From: Anisakis pegreffii
Lineage: Eukaryota > Nematoda > Chromadorea > Rhabditida > Anisakidae
Length of the DNA: 64,000 nucleotides
Assembly (NCBI GenBank): GCA_035041965.1
Contig: JAPYMA010001814.1
Coordinates: 62,001-126,000 of the forward strand
Reading direction: 5' to 3'
The translations under genes and the position numbers were made by a program. Positions 13,137 through 24,823 of this stretch are shown one piece after another. The notes under the pieces were generated by a model. It was not told the origin of the DNA, did not search any database, and worked only from the letters and a program-made list of their open reading frames with translations. Every line of letters starts with the position of its first letter. Position 1 is the stretch's first letter.

Positions 13137-13869
13137 ATTTCCTGCATTCGTCACTTTTATCGTAGACTCCGCGATATAGCGTGCAAACGAAACATTTTGA
13201 ATGTATCCGAAGTCTCATTCTAAATGAATCAGCAACTTCAAATTGACTAGAATAAAATCACTCCAAAGTTAGCGGTGCAAGAAATACACTCACGAATCGC
13301 GCTGATTGTAAATAAAATTGTTTAATCAAACGGCAATATCCAATAAAGTGATCATTTCTCCAAATTCATTTGTTCAATCGTCCGACAGGTCAAAAGTGGA
13401 AATAAGGATGCACTTTCAGCTGAAAAATATCGAAATTCAATTCCTAATTGAAACAGCACATCAAGCATCGAAAAGTGATTAGGAATTCCGCGAGCAATTC
13501 AACCCCTAATCCCTTACAACTTAATTGAGTGACAATCAAGTAGCACAGCAAAAATCCAACACGATGTCGAGGGTACCACCGTATTAAGGGAGCTATTTTC
13601 AGTTGAGATGACCGCCTCATAAATCATAAGCATTATCTGTGCATGCAAATCTTCGACAGGTAAATCGCTGCACCAGTAATTGGATTATATCCGTGGATGC
13701 TGCTTTCTCACTCTCAAAAGCAAGAATGACGATAATGAACGCTTCCACCCTTAGGCTATGAGATTGATATGTTTCCTCTGCACCTTATTGTTCCTCCTGG
13801 TATCTGATCAATCAAATATCTAGATGAAACGATGCGTTAGTGATCATTCAAAATAAGAATAAAATGATT

Positions 13870-13940
13870 AGCAGCGAGTGGTTTCGATCCACCGACCTCT
13901 GGGTTATGGGCCCAGCACGCTTCCACTGCGCCACGCTGCT
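13870..13940 (-). tRNA. initiator tRNA-Met (CAT)
   Basis: On the - strand the sequence begins AGCAGCGTGGCGCAGTGG and ends CGCTGCT. It forms a perfect 7-bp acceptor stem (AGCAGCG with CGCTGCT), an anticodon arm CTGGG-CCCATAA-CCCAG with CAT in the loop, and a T arm GGTGG-ATCGAAA-CCACT. The T loop starts with A instead of T, which together with A1 marks the eukaryotic cytoplasmic initiator rather than elongator tRNA-Met. There is no intron and CCA is not encoded, as expected for a nuclear gene. It looks intact and functional. Confidence 0.95.
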
Positions 13941-14404
13941 CTGAATACACTTGCCACTTCATTTCCTAATATTGTCACGAAGACAAACTGAAATTCATCA
14001 CGAGAAGTTTAGTTCTTCATCGGATCTAGTACTTGATTCGTTGACAGATAATACGTGATTGTCCTACCATTCCTCGTCGTAAAGTTTAAGTATTTGTAAT
14101 CTTCGTTGTACAATTTCAATGTTCTTCTTGTTGTTTCGATTAGTTACAATTTTTTGGTGTTGTAAAATCAGTCTAGGATGTAGTATTCAATTATTTCAAT
14201 GTCTAGAATGCGTATTGAATGTGCTTCTGCCAACGATCCTTCTCAACTGCAGTTTCCACAGTGATACTTCCATATATCAAATACATACCCACGCAGGTTC
14301 TCGTCTGATCATTATCCTCATAATATTCATTATCAATTGTAGTTCGACGCATTTTCAGAGTGAAACGTTGTGTAATTCGTTATTTGTTTAGTGAATAAAT
14401 AAAC

Positions 14405-14700
14405 TTGATTGCGTGATTGTTGCAATGACGCTTAATGATGCAATACTTAAGTCATAATTGCATCATATCATCGTTGTTGATGTCCTTTAGTTCTTATCGA
14501 ACCTAAATGTGGCACTTTACCGATAACAACGAATCAGTAAGATGATGCAAACCAACAGTTCAGTGCGTTCAATATTCGGATATTCATCATCGACTTTGAA
14601 GCATTTCGTTGGATGTTGGACTGATCGTAATCGATACCGAATTGCGCGTTCGAACATGCGGCAGTGAGAATAAACGACGACCGAATACAACACCACAAAA
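14405..14700 (-). repeat. dispersed repeat, copy A (inverted partner at 32422-32705)
   Basis: The reverse complement of this block matches 32422-32705 over nearly all its length: shared stretches include CGCATGTTCGAACGCGCAAT, TTCAACGCACTGAACTG, TTGGTTTGCATCATCTTACT and GGTTCGATAAGAAC. I see no terminal inverted repeats, poly(A) tail or coding domain. Which copy is ancestral is unknown; the partner sits in an intron of the MSP-domain gene. Confidence 0.85.
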
Positions 14701-15268
14701 CTGATACTTTCATACTCTTATGAAAAGCTGAGTCCATCGTACATTAGACAGTGGCACATTCACGACTAAACAATCTCATAAATCCAGCGACATGGCATTC
14801 TTTTCAGCCGTGAGTCCATTGAAATAAACTGCTCTCAGTTTTGATTTGTACGGTGCCGATCGCCATTGAAAGACTGAAACCGTGTCGCAACATTGAGTGA
14901 CTTTCAGTCGAATATGAGACGCTAAGAATGGATGTGGATTAATGGTTCACAGTTTTCCTGTGCTCTATGTACACTATTCATAATGTTGTTTTGTTTATAT
15001 GTTATTCGACTACAAAAAAAGCTAGAAATGTTGAATGAAAGCTTTTATTAATTAGCTCTTTTCAAGCAGAAGAAGTTTATTTATGCCCAATGCAGAGATA
15101 TCAGTATTTCGTTATAACTTATAATTTTTGTCGGCTTTAAGACCAAATCTGATTTATGACGAGTTTTTCGTTCCGGTTGTCTTCGCAGTTCTATCTTTAC
15201 CCATAATTAATAGTTGAAAACGAGAAAATGTTAGAGGCAATAAAAATAAAACGAGTTCTAATAGAATT

Positions 15269-15340
15269 GGTTTCGACGGCTCAGTGGCAAAGCGCGCTGC
15301 TGTAGCTGTCGATAGGCTGGTTCACACCCGCCATTAGACC
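15269..15340 (+). pseudogene. tRNA-like sequence, probably a degenerate tRNA
   Basis: A 72-base segment carries an A-box-like CGGCTCAGTGGC, a B-box-like GGTTCACACCC at the right distance, and ends that can form a partial acceptor stem (GGTTT with AGACC). The anticodon arm does not pair and no anticodon can be assigned. It may be a dead tRNA gene or part of a tRNA-derived repeat. Confidence 0.35.
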
Positions 15341-17040
15341 ATGATGACCGCATAGTTCAACAGAACTACTAGCCATGTTGATTAAATTTCGCCCCTATCT
15401 GAGTCTTACCAAAGTTTTCAACTCATTGATATAAGTTTACAATATAAACTGGAGGCTGAGATTTAGGTTACCTTAATGGGAACAATTGTATTTCTTTATA
15501 ACGAAAGCTTTTCGCCATAATTTGTTAATAAATCAAGGAAAACACATCATTGATCGGTATTATTTCATTGTGAAAACAACAACTTAACTGCAGTCAGTGA
15601 AAGTGAGAAAATGAAAATCATTTATTGAATTATTGTGGCTTTAATGAGAATTTCTGCGCCTCATCTGCTTAGAAATGATATCCAATCAATGTTCAAAAAT
15701 AGAGTGGATTGCCATTTTACGGCCTTGGCTTATTGTTTGTCTTAGAATCAATCCACAACAGATTATTCGAACATATTACCAAATAAATGCTGTACTTTCT
15801 AATGCTTCATCGAAAAGAGCTCATATTGATAATGCAAAACATAGTGAATTAATAATATCACATTGAATGAATTTATTATCAGTTGGCTTTTGTTTAATGT
15901 AGAATCTGATAGTTATGCAACCGTCCAATCAAAAATTGTTCCTTATAATCTACGTTCTGTTTGTTCTCGTTCTCTTCGCTTCTATCAGTGAGCACTCTCA
16001 TAAAATTCTCTTTCATTCAACATCTTTTTCCTTAAATATCATTGGTTGTGATGTACGGTAATGTACAATGCGAAAACTTAAGTGTCACTTCGGGTTCAGA
16101 GCAAATTTCATCCTCATTATATTTGAAAATTCAATTCCTCACTATGACTGATATTCATTTCTTCATATAACCAACCTAAATTCTACGCATTAATCAAATC
16201 AAAGCCTGCATTCCGACATCCATTTAATTTTCTTTGAAACTTTTTCAAAATGAACGTTCAAGCACATGAGCCAGCGAATCTTTAAAAAATTGTGCGAGTT
16301 GACTTGTGCGAAATACAGCTTGAGAAGAACTTTACTTCAAACTTCAGTCCAAAGCAATCACTTAAGCATAATCTCAGTTCGTAAGATGCACCCATTCCTG
16401 ATGTTCAACTTCACTGGTTTTGTAGCGAGAAATTCTGATTCTTTAATGATTTCGAGCCGGATAGTGTAGCTTTAAGTACGCAAGAAACAATAATTTCTCA
16501 ACTCCTGCCAGACTTCGGGGAACTTCATTTATCGTTAGTAATAACGAAAAATCTTGGAAATAAATATCTTTTCAAGTTTATCATTCCAATCCTTGTGAAG
16601 TGCTGAAGTTATGATGCATTTTCAAGGAAACATAAGGATTCTTTGAACAAAGACTACGACAACTCGCTGAGCGCTCAGACATTATTGATGTTCTCACGTT
16701 TGATAAATGCATGGAACACAGATTTTTAGTAACTTTTCTTCTGTACACCTTATTATTATCCTTTGGATATCTTACTATATTCTTGCGCTGCAAACGAGAA
16801 TGAATAACGTTACCATAAAGCTTGAACAGGTCTCCGGTCTCTTTAAGAAACGAATTCCATGAAAGAATCTCTGAAATTCCTCGGGAAGTATCCAAGCACG
16901 TTAAAGTATAAAAATTTCAATGTTCCTATCTAAAGTATTGTTTGTTTCATGTAAAAGTGCTAATGTTACATATGCACCTCAAATACATCATGTTCAGGCG
17001 AACCGTACCATCAGATCTTATCGATTATTCTCAAGTTTGT

Positions 17041-17240
17041 CCAGTAACATATGAATTCTTTTGCATCAGTCGATCCAACTGGATCTCCTCATTCAGAAAA
17101 ACATATTTTGTCAACCGATTTTGCTTTCCTGAGGAGATGTAGCCATTTTCTTAGATCTATATCAATTAGAAAACGCTGTCGCTCGCGCTCATTCATACAA
17201 ATTGATCACTATAGATCAATCAATACGTTCATATAGCAAT
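17041..17240 (+). repeat. inverted, diverged copy of the 409-bp repeat
   Basis: Reading 17041-17230 on the + strand matches the reverse complement of about 17680-17840: both contain CCAGTAACATAT, CATTC-GAAAAA-ATATTTTGT, a GAGGAG-TGTAGC block and GATCACTATAGATCA. The cluster therefore holds copies in both orientations. Confidence 0.7.
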
Positions 17241-18121
17241 AGGCGGATTGCGATCTTCAAGCTAACCAACTCCTCAGGTTTGCCCGAAAACATGCGAATT
17301 TCTTTTCACCGTTCGATCCAGCGGAAAATATTATAAATTTTACTGAACAATTTGGCTTAGTTGAGGACATATAGCTGGATAGCTGAATGTGGAGATTCTG
17401 CTCGATCGACGGGTGTGAACAAATATGTATGTTACTGGTCATAGCTGAGGGTATCATAGGTTTCAATGAGCCTCACCCTATAGCATCAGGTAAAAGGATC
17501 GATCTCCTCACGATGTCATAATTCCTCCGAGAGCTTTTCATTTTTAGAAAGCAGAGATTCTGCTGGATCGAATGATGTACGAACATCAATATGTTTCCGA
17601 GCAAACCTGAGAAGACGGTAGTCTTGAATGTATCAAACCCATATTTCAATACTAATGTACTATATAATATCCAATGATCTATAGTGATCAAAGGCATATC
17701 AATGAGCACCTCAGCTCTAGCTGACATAGCTTTGATAAAATAGCTACAGCTCCTCAAGTAATCAAAATCGCCCAACAAAATATATATTTTTCCGAATGAA
17801 GAGAATCTGCTCGATCGATTGGAGCGAAGAAATTGATATGTTACTGGTCAAAGCTGAGGGTATCGTAGCATTCAATGAGTTAACCCCTATAGCATCAGGT
17901 AAATAGATATATCTCCTCAGGAAGTCATAATTTGTCCGAGAGCTTTTCATTTTTATAAAGCAGAGATTCTGTTGGATCGAATGATTTACAAACATCAATA
18001 TATTTACGAACAAACTTGAGAAGACGGCAGTCTTCAATGTATCAAACCCATATTTCTATAGTAATGTATTATATAATATTAATGCTATTGGTACACCACT
18101 CGGTTTCAAGCAAAACTTTCC

Positions 18122-18191
18122 TCCGCGAACGGGAATCGAACCCGCGACGTAGCAATTACCGGTTGGGGCTCTACCTCTGAGCTACCGCGGA
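18122..18191 (-). pseudogene. tRNA-like unit inside the SINE-like element
   Basis: The 70-base unit has a full acceptor stem (TCCGCGG with TCGCGGA, one G-T pair), a D arm GCTC-AGAGGTAGA-GC, and a T arm ending in GGTTCGATTCCCGT, with exact A and B boxes. The anticodon stem does not pair well and the base before the candidate anticodon (GGT) is C instead of the invariant T. It is therefore better read as the pol III head of a SINE than as a working tRNA gene, although an automatic tRNA finder may report it. Confidence 0.7.
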
Positions 18192-18432
18192 GACCGTTCA
18201 GTCTCTGCCGAGTGGTTGCGTTAAGATCGCAATCAGTTCTTCAGTGCACATAATGCGAAACTGATCTGATGAGCGTCAAACGCTACAATCAGAGCGAACT
18301 GATCTACCCGCGATCACGATAACATAAGGAATAATAACAGATAATTGGATAATAGATACAAGCCGGATCATAGCCTGGCTCAGGCTCACAACCTTAATGC
18401 TATTGGTACACCACTCGGTTTCAAGCAAAACT

Positions 18433-18480
18433 TTCCTCCGCGAACGGGAATCGAACCCGCGATTCCCGTTCGCGGAGGAA
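18433..18480. repeat. perfect 21-bp inverted repeat with 6-base spacer
   Basis: Left arm 18433-18453 and right arm 18460-18480 are exact reverse complements around AACCCG. The left arm is the end of the tRNA-like T arm and acceptor stem; the right arm is a second, inverted copy of it. This forms the outer end of the SINE-like element. Confidence 0.95.
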
Positions 18481-18857
18481 TCTGTTATTATATAATATGC
18501 AATGATCTATAGTGATCAAAGGCATATCAATGAGCACCTCAGCGCTAGCTGACATAGCTTTGATAAAATAGCTATAACTCCTCAAGTAATCAAAATCGTC
18601 CGACAAAATATATATTTTTCTGAATGAACAGAATCTGCTGGATCGATTGGTGCGATGAAGTTGATATGTTACTGGTCGAAGCTGAGGGTATCGTAGTTTT
18701 CAATGAGGTAACCCCTATAGCATCAGGTAAATAGCTGTATATCCTCACGATGACATAATTTCTCCGACGGCTTTTCATTTTTAGAAAGCAGAGATTCTGC
18801 TGGATCAAATGATTTACAAACATCAATATATTTCCGAGGAAACTTGAGTAGACGGTA

Positions 18858-20077
18858 GGGCATATACTCTATTCTAAGTAATGATAACAGATTGCTTTGA
18901 TAAGTTACTGTTCATTGACATCATAATCAGCCTGAATCAAGAAGAGGTGTACGTGAAAGGCGAGTGATACAATTGAGATGTTGAATGCCTTTAATTTCTT
19001 TGCAGTTGATTCGCTCTGATGAGCAAATCGCCTTCGAGCAAAATATCTAACGATAAGGAAAATTTGAAGAGGGGTATTACTAGTGTTGCAAACAACAGCA
19101 GTAATATCCCCCGGGGTTTAAGGACTATTTTTTGACGCAGTACATTCAGAAGCCTACTGCGAAATTCGTTATGCTGTGAACACATTGGTGTAAAATATTA
19201 ATGTCAACGATTTTTTAAAGCCATATCACGTAGCTGAGTGGCTCATTTTAATACATTGTGTCCGTATTGCTATCCAGCAAGGATTCATTTCAGCTGGCAT
19301 TAGTAAGCGTGTCACTTCTAGTGCACACTAGGTCAATACTCTTCAGCTTAAGGTACAAATTTGCAATTCTTGATTGTATTCTATTTTCACCTCAGGTAAA
19401 TTGATAATGTCCGTAATATGAATCCAAACTCTACCCAGTGGTTGTCTAGTGTGTATCACTGGTTTATTTCTGGTTGCATGGATGCTTATCACAATCAGCT
19501 GCAATCATGCTTATTTACTCAAACTAGTCAGTTAATTTCATTGTTGAAATACTTTTCATTGTTCCACAAGCAGTTGTGGATATGCGAAGGTAGCTGTGGC
19601 AGAATGTCTTCAGGCGTGCGATGACTGAGGCGTGTTCCGTGTATGTTAGACCGCACCCCCTTTTTCCTACACCTGTACCGCAGGATTACCGTGAACGATA
19701 TTTCATTAATATTCCGTGATTTAAACGTATGTAGCTTATCGTTATCCGATAACGATTGCAGTTGTCGTAAAACTTGAAAGGACAGTGTTTGTGTTTTAAA
19801 GATTGTCTTTACCTAGGATTGTTTCTTTGATCAGCATTTCAGTCTGCTCAGTTTTTAATTGAAGCGTGTTTAAATGACACGAGTCATGTTTAGCCGTGTT
19901 CTTCTTGTCTATATTGCGTATTCTTTGAAATTTGTGTTCCTTATTAATGCCGAATGATAACTGAGATTATTATTTGTTAAGGTATTTCGAGAGTTCAAGA
20001 ACGGTATCGGTTAGTGGTCGAATGATAAAGTGAGTGTGATATTAATAAAACTATCAATATCACAACCAAAATTTGTG
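18858..20077. other. intergenic upstream of the WD40 pair
   Basis: No clear gene. A 38-codon ATG frame at 19019-19135 (MSKSPSSKISNDKENLKRG) has coding-like composition and a pyrimidine-rich acceptor just before it, and might be a 5' exon of the downstream WD40 gene or unrelated. I could not find phase-compatible exons linking it. Confidence 0.3.
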
Positions 20078-23000
20078 ATGCTTCATGATCTAAATCGTTT
20101 GATGAACGGTTCATTAACAACGAATTCATCAGCATCGATTTCGCTACAATCTCAGCAACAACAACAACAGCAGCAACAGTCACAACAGCAACATATGGCT
20201 TCGAATCAGATACCTGTCGTTTCTTCTGTCTCAAATACGATTAATAATGGTATGTTTCATCCAGTTTATTTTGCACTCATTCAGTTTATCGTCAGTTCGT
20301 TCGATTTCCACAATCCGTGCAAAAATTTACGCCGATTCTTTGTGATTTCTCGTTTTTAATTTTCTTCGCAATCAATTTCGATAGTTCGACCGTTTTTTAC
20401 TGATTCATAAAAGGTTTAGAAATAGCCTAAAGCTTGGTCTTTCCTATGATTTTATGATTATTAGTATATGTTGATTTCAACCTGTGTATATATTTAAGAG
20501 TGTGTCTTTTGCATATTTAAGTTGTACCGACCAATACTGGAATATCACGACCGCCAGTGCCGAGTAGTATCGAAAGTGCTCCCCCGCCAACCCCAACCGT
20601 TGCCCCGCCGCCAGCTCCAGCACCTCCGAAACGTCGTGAAATCTATCGATTCACGTCAACAAGACCGTTATTCGCAGCATCATGGTCGTGTAAACGACAT
20701 CCTGACAAACGATGGCGTATTGCCGTTGGAAGTGTAGTGGAAGATAAACCTCAGAACAATCGGGTTATCATTTTTGATTCAGCTTTTAATATTCTTTCAC
20801 TTATTCATGCCTCTTCTTATACTTTTTTTGATTCATTCGCTCATTTTTTGAGTCGATTCGTAGTCGGACTTACCTTTGGCTTTTGTTGAGTTCTGCTTCA
20901 TTGATGATTTATGTGGCACTCTTAAAACTTTGACTCAGCATACCGAATTCTAGCATCTGTTTTGATGGACATTTTTGGATTAGAATGTAACACATACTTA
21001 TGTGATTGCAGGTGTCAATCATTCAGTTGGATGAGCAGCAAGGCGAACTCATGGAACGTTTCTCGTTTGAGCACAATTTTCCACCAAATTGTATCGAGTG
21101 GATACCAGATTTGGTGAATTTCTTAACAGTGAATTCTATTTTCAGTGCAATACTTTCAATAAGTTAGTGATCGAAAACGGCTTGCACGGAGACATTTGAG
21201 TATGAATTTGAGAATTTATAAGTTAAGGTGGATTTGAATCAAGTAATGTGGTCTAATAAACATTTCCATTTGATTTGCAGCATGACAATTATCCGGATAT
21301 TTTGGCGACGAGTGGCGAGTGCTTAAAAATTTATCGAATCGATAACAACACAGCAACGATTGAGTGTATTCTCAACAACGTACTCATTTTTTGCGCATCG
21401 ATTTTTCAGTTTCTTCATTTGTTGATGAATTCACTTCATATATACGTTCACTTCATATATTACGTATTCAGTAAAAGGAAAAAATTTCACATATTTTACT
21501 GTTGTGGAATTTCGGTTTCATCTTAAACTGGAATGAGTATTTAAATGTGCTGATAGCAATGCTGGATAATTGGGAAATGTGAAATGTTCGAATGCAGGAA
21601 GACGTATAGGACTATCTTATATCCCATTTAATCGTTTTTGAAGTGACCAGTAGATCGACATCCATGAAGCTTTTGCGTGAATAGATTGTCTTCTGGGATT
21701 TCCCATCCTAATCATCATATTCTCAATGATAAAATCCTCGAAAATGATTCTGATTGTGTTCGTTTTCCAGAAGCAAACGTCCAATTATTCGGGTCCATTA
21801 ACAAATTTCGATTGGAATGAAGTTGATCCATCCTTAATTGGAACATCTTCTATCGATATGAGCTGCACTATCTGGCAACTGGAGGTAAGCTGCATTTATT
21901 TCTCGATAGATCTTATTGAATTGAGGATCCATTCCTTTGTTGAGAAACTGAAACAGTTTATAACAGTATTATGAAAAAATACCGATTTCCATTACGAATT
22001 TCAGTGGAAATAACTATATTTTTAATGAGTTGTCTGTTTTTGGTATATTCTAATAAAAAAGAAGATATTTGCTTGATGGTGTTGGATTTGAGAGTCGAAA
22101 GTGATTTTTTGTAGACAGGACAGTCGTTAGGGCAAACGAAGAAAACAACGGGAAATGTTAAAACGCAGCTGATAGCTCACGATAAACCAGTACATGATAT
22201 TGCGTTCTCGAAAATTGGTAATGGGCGAGATAACTTCGCTACTGTTGGTATGAGATTTTCTCGTATTATTGTTATGGTGTTTTTTTGTTGTGATAGCAGT
22301 TGTTTTTTTTTGTCATATCTCATTTCATTTACTGACTGATGAATTGAAGGTGCGGATGGAAGTGCGCGTTTATTTGATCTTCGGAATCTGCAACATTCAA
22401 CAATAGTTTACGAGGATCCAATGAGGACACCGCTGATGCGACTCGCATGGAATAAACAAGATTTTCATTACTTAGCGACATTTGCACAAGATTCTGCGGA
22501 GGTCCTTATTGTGTTTTTTTTCACAGTTTTTGTGTTTTGAATGTTAAACTTGAAATGAGATTTGTGATAATAGTGAAATTAATGTGATGATTGCAGGTGG
22601 TTGTCATTGATATTCGTATGCCGTGTAGTCCAGTGGCTCGACTGCATAATCATCGCGCTTGTGTTAATGGTCTCGCATGGGCACCGCATTCGGCTTGTCA
22701 TATTTGCACTGCAGGTTACTTTTTTCATAATCAAATTCAATAAATTTCAAATTTGTAGTGGTATTGTCGATGTTGTCTAAGCATCATTATTGTATTTATC
22801 GCATGATGAATGCTATGATTTGAGGTGATGATCATCAGGCGCTAATTTGGGATGTATCATCGATGCCCAGACCAGTAGAGGACCCTATTCTTGCATATCA
22901 AGCTGCCGGTGAGGTACGTGAGAAGCATTATTATCACTACTGTTGTTATTGCAGTCATCTTTACTCTTATTTCACTATTGTGATTGTATTTACTTCAAAA

Positions 23001-23135
23001 TTCTGTCATTTCGTTCAGCACATGAAAAATTCAAGCATTCATTTTTTACAGGTCAACCAAGTGCATTGGTCAGCAGCGCATACAGATTGGATTTGTATTT
23101 GTTTCGGAAAATGTCTCGAGATCCTTCGAGTTTAG
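20078..23135 (+). CDS. DCAF7/WDR68 (AN11, SWAN) family WD40 protein, diverged copy
   Basis: Ten exons (20078-20249, 20522-20763, 21012-21113, 21281-21379, 21771-21884, 22115-22247, 22350-22501, 22597-22714, 22825-22913, 23052-23135) join in perfect phase to a 434-residue protein. Residues ~94-434 follow the DCAF7/WDR68 propeller from KRREIYRF to the invariant C-terminus CLEILRV, through [38 protein letters not shown] and [12 protein letters not shown]. This family is a scaffold for DYRK/HIPK kinases and CUL4-DDB1 and, in worms, restrains Rac signalling. It differs from its neighbour by a unique N-terminus: a Gln run (residues 26-38, one Ser inside) and a Pro-rich stretch (68-93). It is the more diverged copy ([22 protein letters not shown]). 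The start is the first ATG of the exon. Exon 2 and exon 7 use AAG acceptors. Confidence 0.92.
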
Positions 23136-24823
23136 TCATACCATCGGTAATATTTGTTCAGTTGCAATTTCTTTGCATGAACATTTTGGATTTCAACGGA
23201 GTGTGATCAAATGTTTATTTGGCTTGATATTCATCGTAATCTTTCATTTTATTAGTGTAAATTGTGTGCGTGTATACCTTATAATAACCATCTTTAATAT
23301 GTCTCACAATTTTTTGTTAACATTCAAGTGAGTCAACTGACAACAACAGTGCTACTCGAATTTTCTGTCTATCCAACAGAATCGTTTTCAAGCAAAATTT
23401 AAGGGCACATATCTGAAAATTCAAATATTTTATAGCGTATCTTGAAATAGAGTCCTGAACCGTGAATCTCGATAAATAGATACAAAGTAATCGCTTGTAT
23501 CGAATTCGATGTTCTGATCCAGGAACTAGAAAATTGTTTAGATGTTGGATTATGCATCCTTATAACTACTCTCTTTCTTGGCATTGGTCGATAGTGTATA
23601 ATTTTAAGAGGTATTGGTTCAATTACTCTTATCTAACGAAAACGCGTAATCAAAGGAAAAGTTCAATGAAATTTCTCGTTTATGTTAACATTATGACGAA
23701 GTTCTGCTAGGAAACCAGAGAATGGTCCTCCTCATGAGGAGGATCAGTGTGTAGGTGAAAGGATACGAAATACTGCTGTGAGTGTGTGTTGTATTTAAGA
23801 ACCTCACCTAACTCATTCCATTGATCTGTGCATTCTAATTTTATTTTTGCAAAGTATGTTTCATTAAATTCAGTGCAATTTTAACGTGTAGCAATGTTCA
23901 TTATTGTCTTTTCGATGAACATTTTTCTCATTATTCTTCATTGTCACTGTTGATTGTGTTATAATCGTGCTCTGTTTGTGATATTTTTTAATGTTATTCA
24001 TAATTTGTTTTCATTGCATTGTATGATACGCAAAGTATATATTGTTGTTTCCAACTTAACAAATTTTTTGTTTCATGTCAAGAATTGATTCTGCCTATTC
24101 ATATCGTTCATATGTTGAGATTTATTAATAAAGTGTTTAAATTTGTTCTTGTTTTGTTTTGCGTGCTTTCAATCAGTTCATATTCTTACCGGTTTTCTGA
24201 TATCTTCAAGGATGGCTTTCAGTTTTGATAGTTATTTAGAATTGATTACATCGTCTGTTTGGTTTTATTTGATTTGAAGTTTTTTGTTTACGTGAATCTG
24301 ATAACACTATTCGATGACATTTGAACAGCAATCTCGCGTGGTTGCAATTAATATGGCATTAGGTTTTAGTGGATTCGAACTGAATGCGGTGAATCGCCGT
24401 CCTTGTTGAAAGTGACGTCTAGCTTGAGCAGTTGATTGCTAGCAGATGATAGGCGATCTGTATCATCTGAACTCTGGTATCACACAGAGCGATCGTTCGA
24501 TGAATAAAGTATTCATTTCATTTGATTATTCTATTCTGTTATTCTGCCTTTCTGAATAACTTTCAGTTTTCATTGTGTTGAGTATAGGATTATTGCTACT
24601 AGAATGATTTGGTTTCTTTGGAATGATCACTCATTCCTTTACGAATCATTTGGACGTTATCGAGAACTTATCAAGGAATACTTGATTTTAGTTGATAATT
24701 GGTTTGGTCTCCTCTTTTATCAGTCATATGAGACAGTTATTTGTTTTTGTTATTTTCATTGAATTGAATGTCACATTCATTCTGAGAAACAATTGTTTTC
24801 TTTTGAAATAGGCTGCCTTTCTG
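23136..24823. other. spacer between the two WD40 genes
   Basis: No exon-like sequence. It contains an 18-bp perfect palindrome, TCCTCCTCATGAGGAGGA, at 23726-23743. The 1.7-kb gap is long for a worm operon, so the two WD40 genes probably have separate promoters. Confidence 0.45.

Larger units (their letters stand above)
13137..17040. other. intergenic with one tRNA, one dispersed repeat and one tRNA-like relic
   Basis: Besides the features listed separately (initiator tRNA, inverted-repeat partner, tRNA-like sequence) I see no exon chain. Several ORFs of 60-104 codons occur on both strands without recognisable domains or plausible splice partners; the longest is 104 codons at 16581-16895 on the - strand. 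Confidence 0.4.
18080..18485 (-). mobile_element. 406-bp tRNA-derived (SINE-like) insertion with 13-bp target-site duplication
   Basis: The insertion splits unit 2 of the tandem repeat and is flanked by an exact duplication of TATTATATAATAT (18067-18079 and 18486-18498). Read on the - strand it has, in order: a 21-base self-complementary end; a partial tRNA 3' half plus a ~42-base tail; a ~200-base unique core; a complete 70-base tRNA-like unit; and the tail again. The tail and tRNA 3' half form a 68-bp direct repeat (18080-18147 and 18395-18462), so the element looks like a truncated dimer. An internal RNA polymerase III promoter (GGTAGCTCAGAGGTAGAGC and GGTTCGATTCC) and the long duplication fit retroposition of a tRNA-derived SINE. 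No poly(A) tail and no coding capacity are present. Confidence 0.8.
17392..18857. repeat. tandem repeat with 409-bp period, three units
   Basis: The anchor GAGATTCTGCTCGATCGA at 17392 recurs as GAGAATCTGCTCGATCGA at 17801, 409 bases later, and again at 18629. The second spacing is 828 bases; subtracting the 406-bp inserted element and its 13-bp duplication leaves exactly 409. Unit 3 breaks off after GACGGTA near 18857. Each unit yields broken - strand frames such as LPDAIGV and SFDPAESLLSKNEK, so the repeat may derive from an old coding sequence, but no intact gene remains and I do not recognise it. Confidence 0.8.

Noticed and set aside
18122..18191. Calling the 70-base cloverleaf a functional tRNA-Thr
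   Set aside because: Anticodon stem mismatched and T33 replaced by C; it lies inside a repeated, inserted element.
23399..23584. - strand ORF downstream of the first WD40 gene
   Set aside because: Short, no similarity, and in spacer DNA without exon structure.
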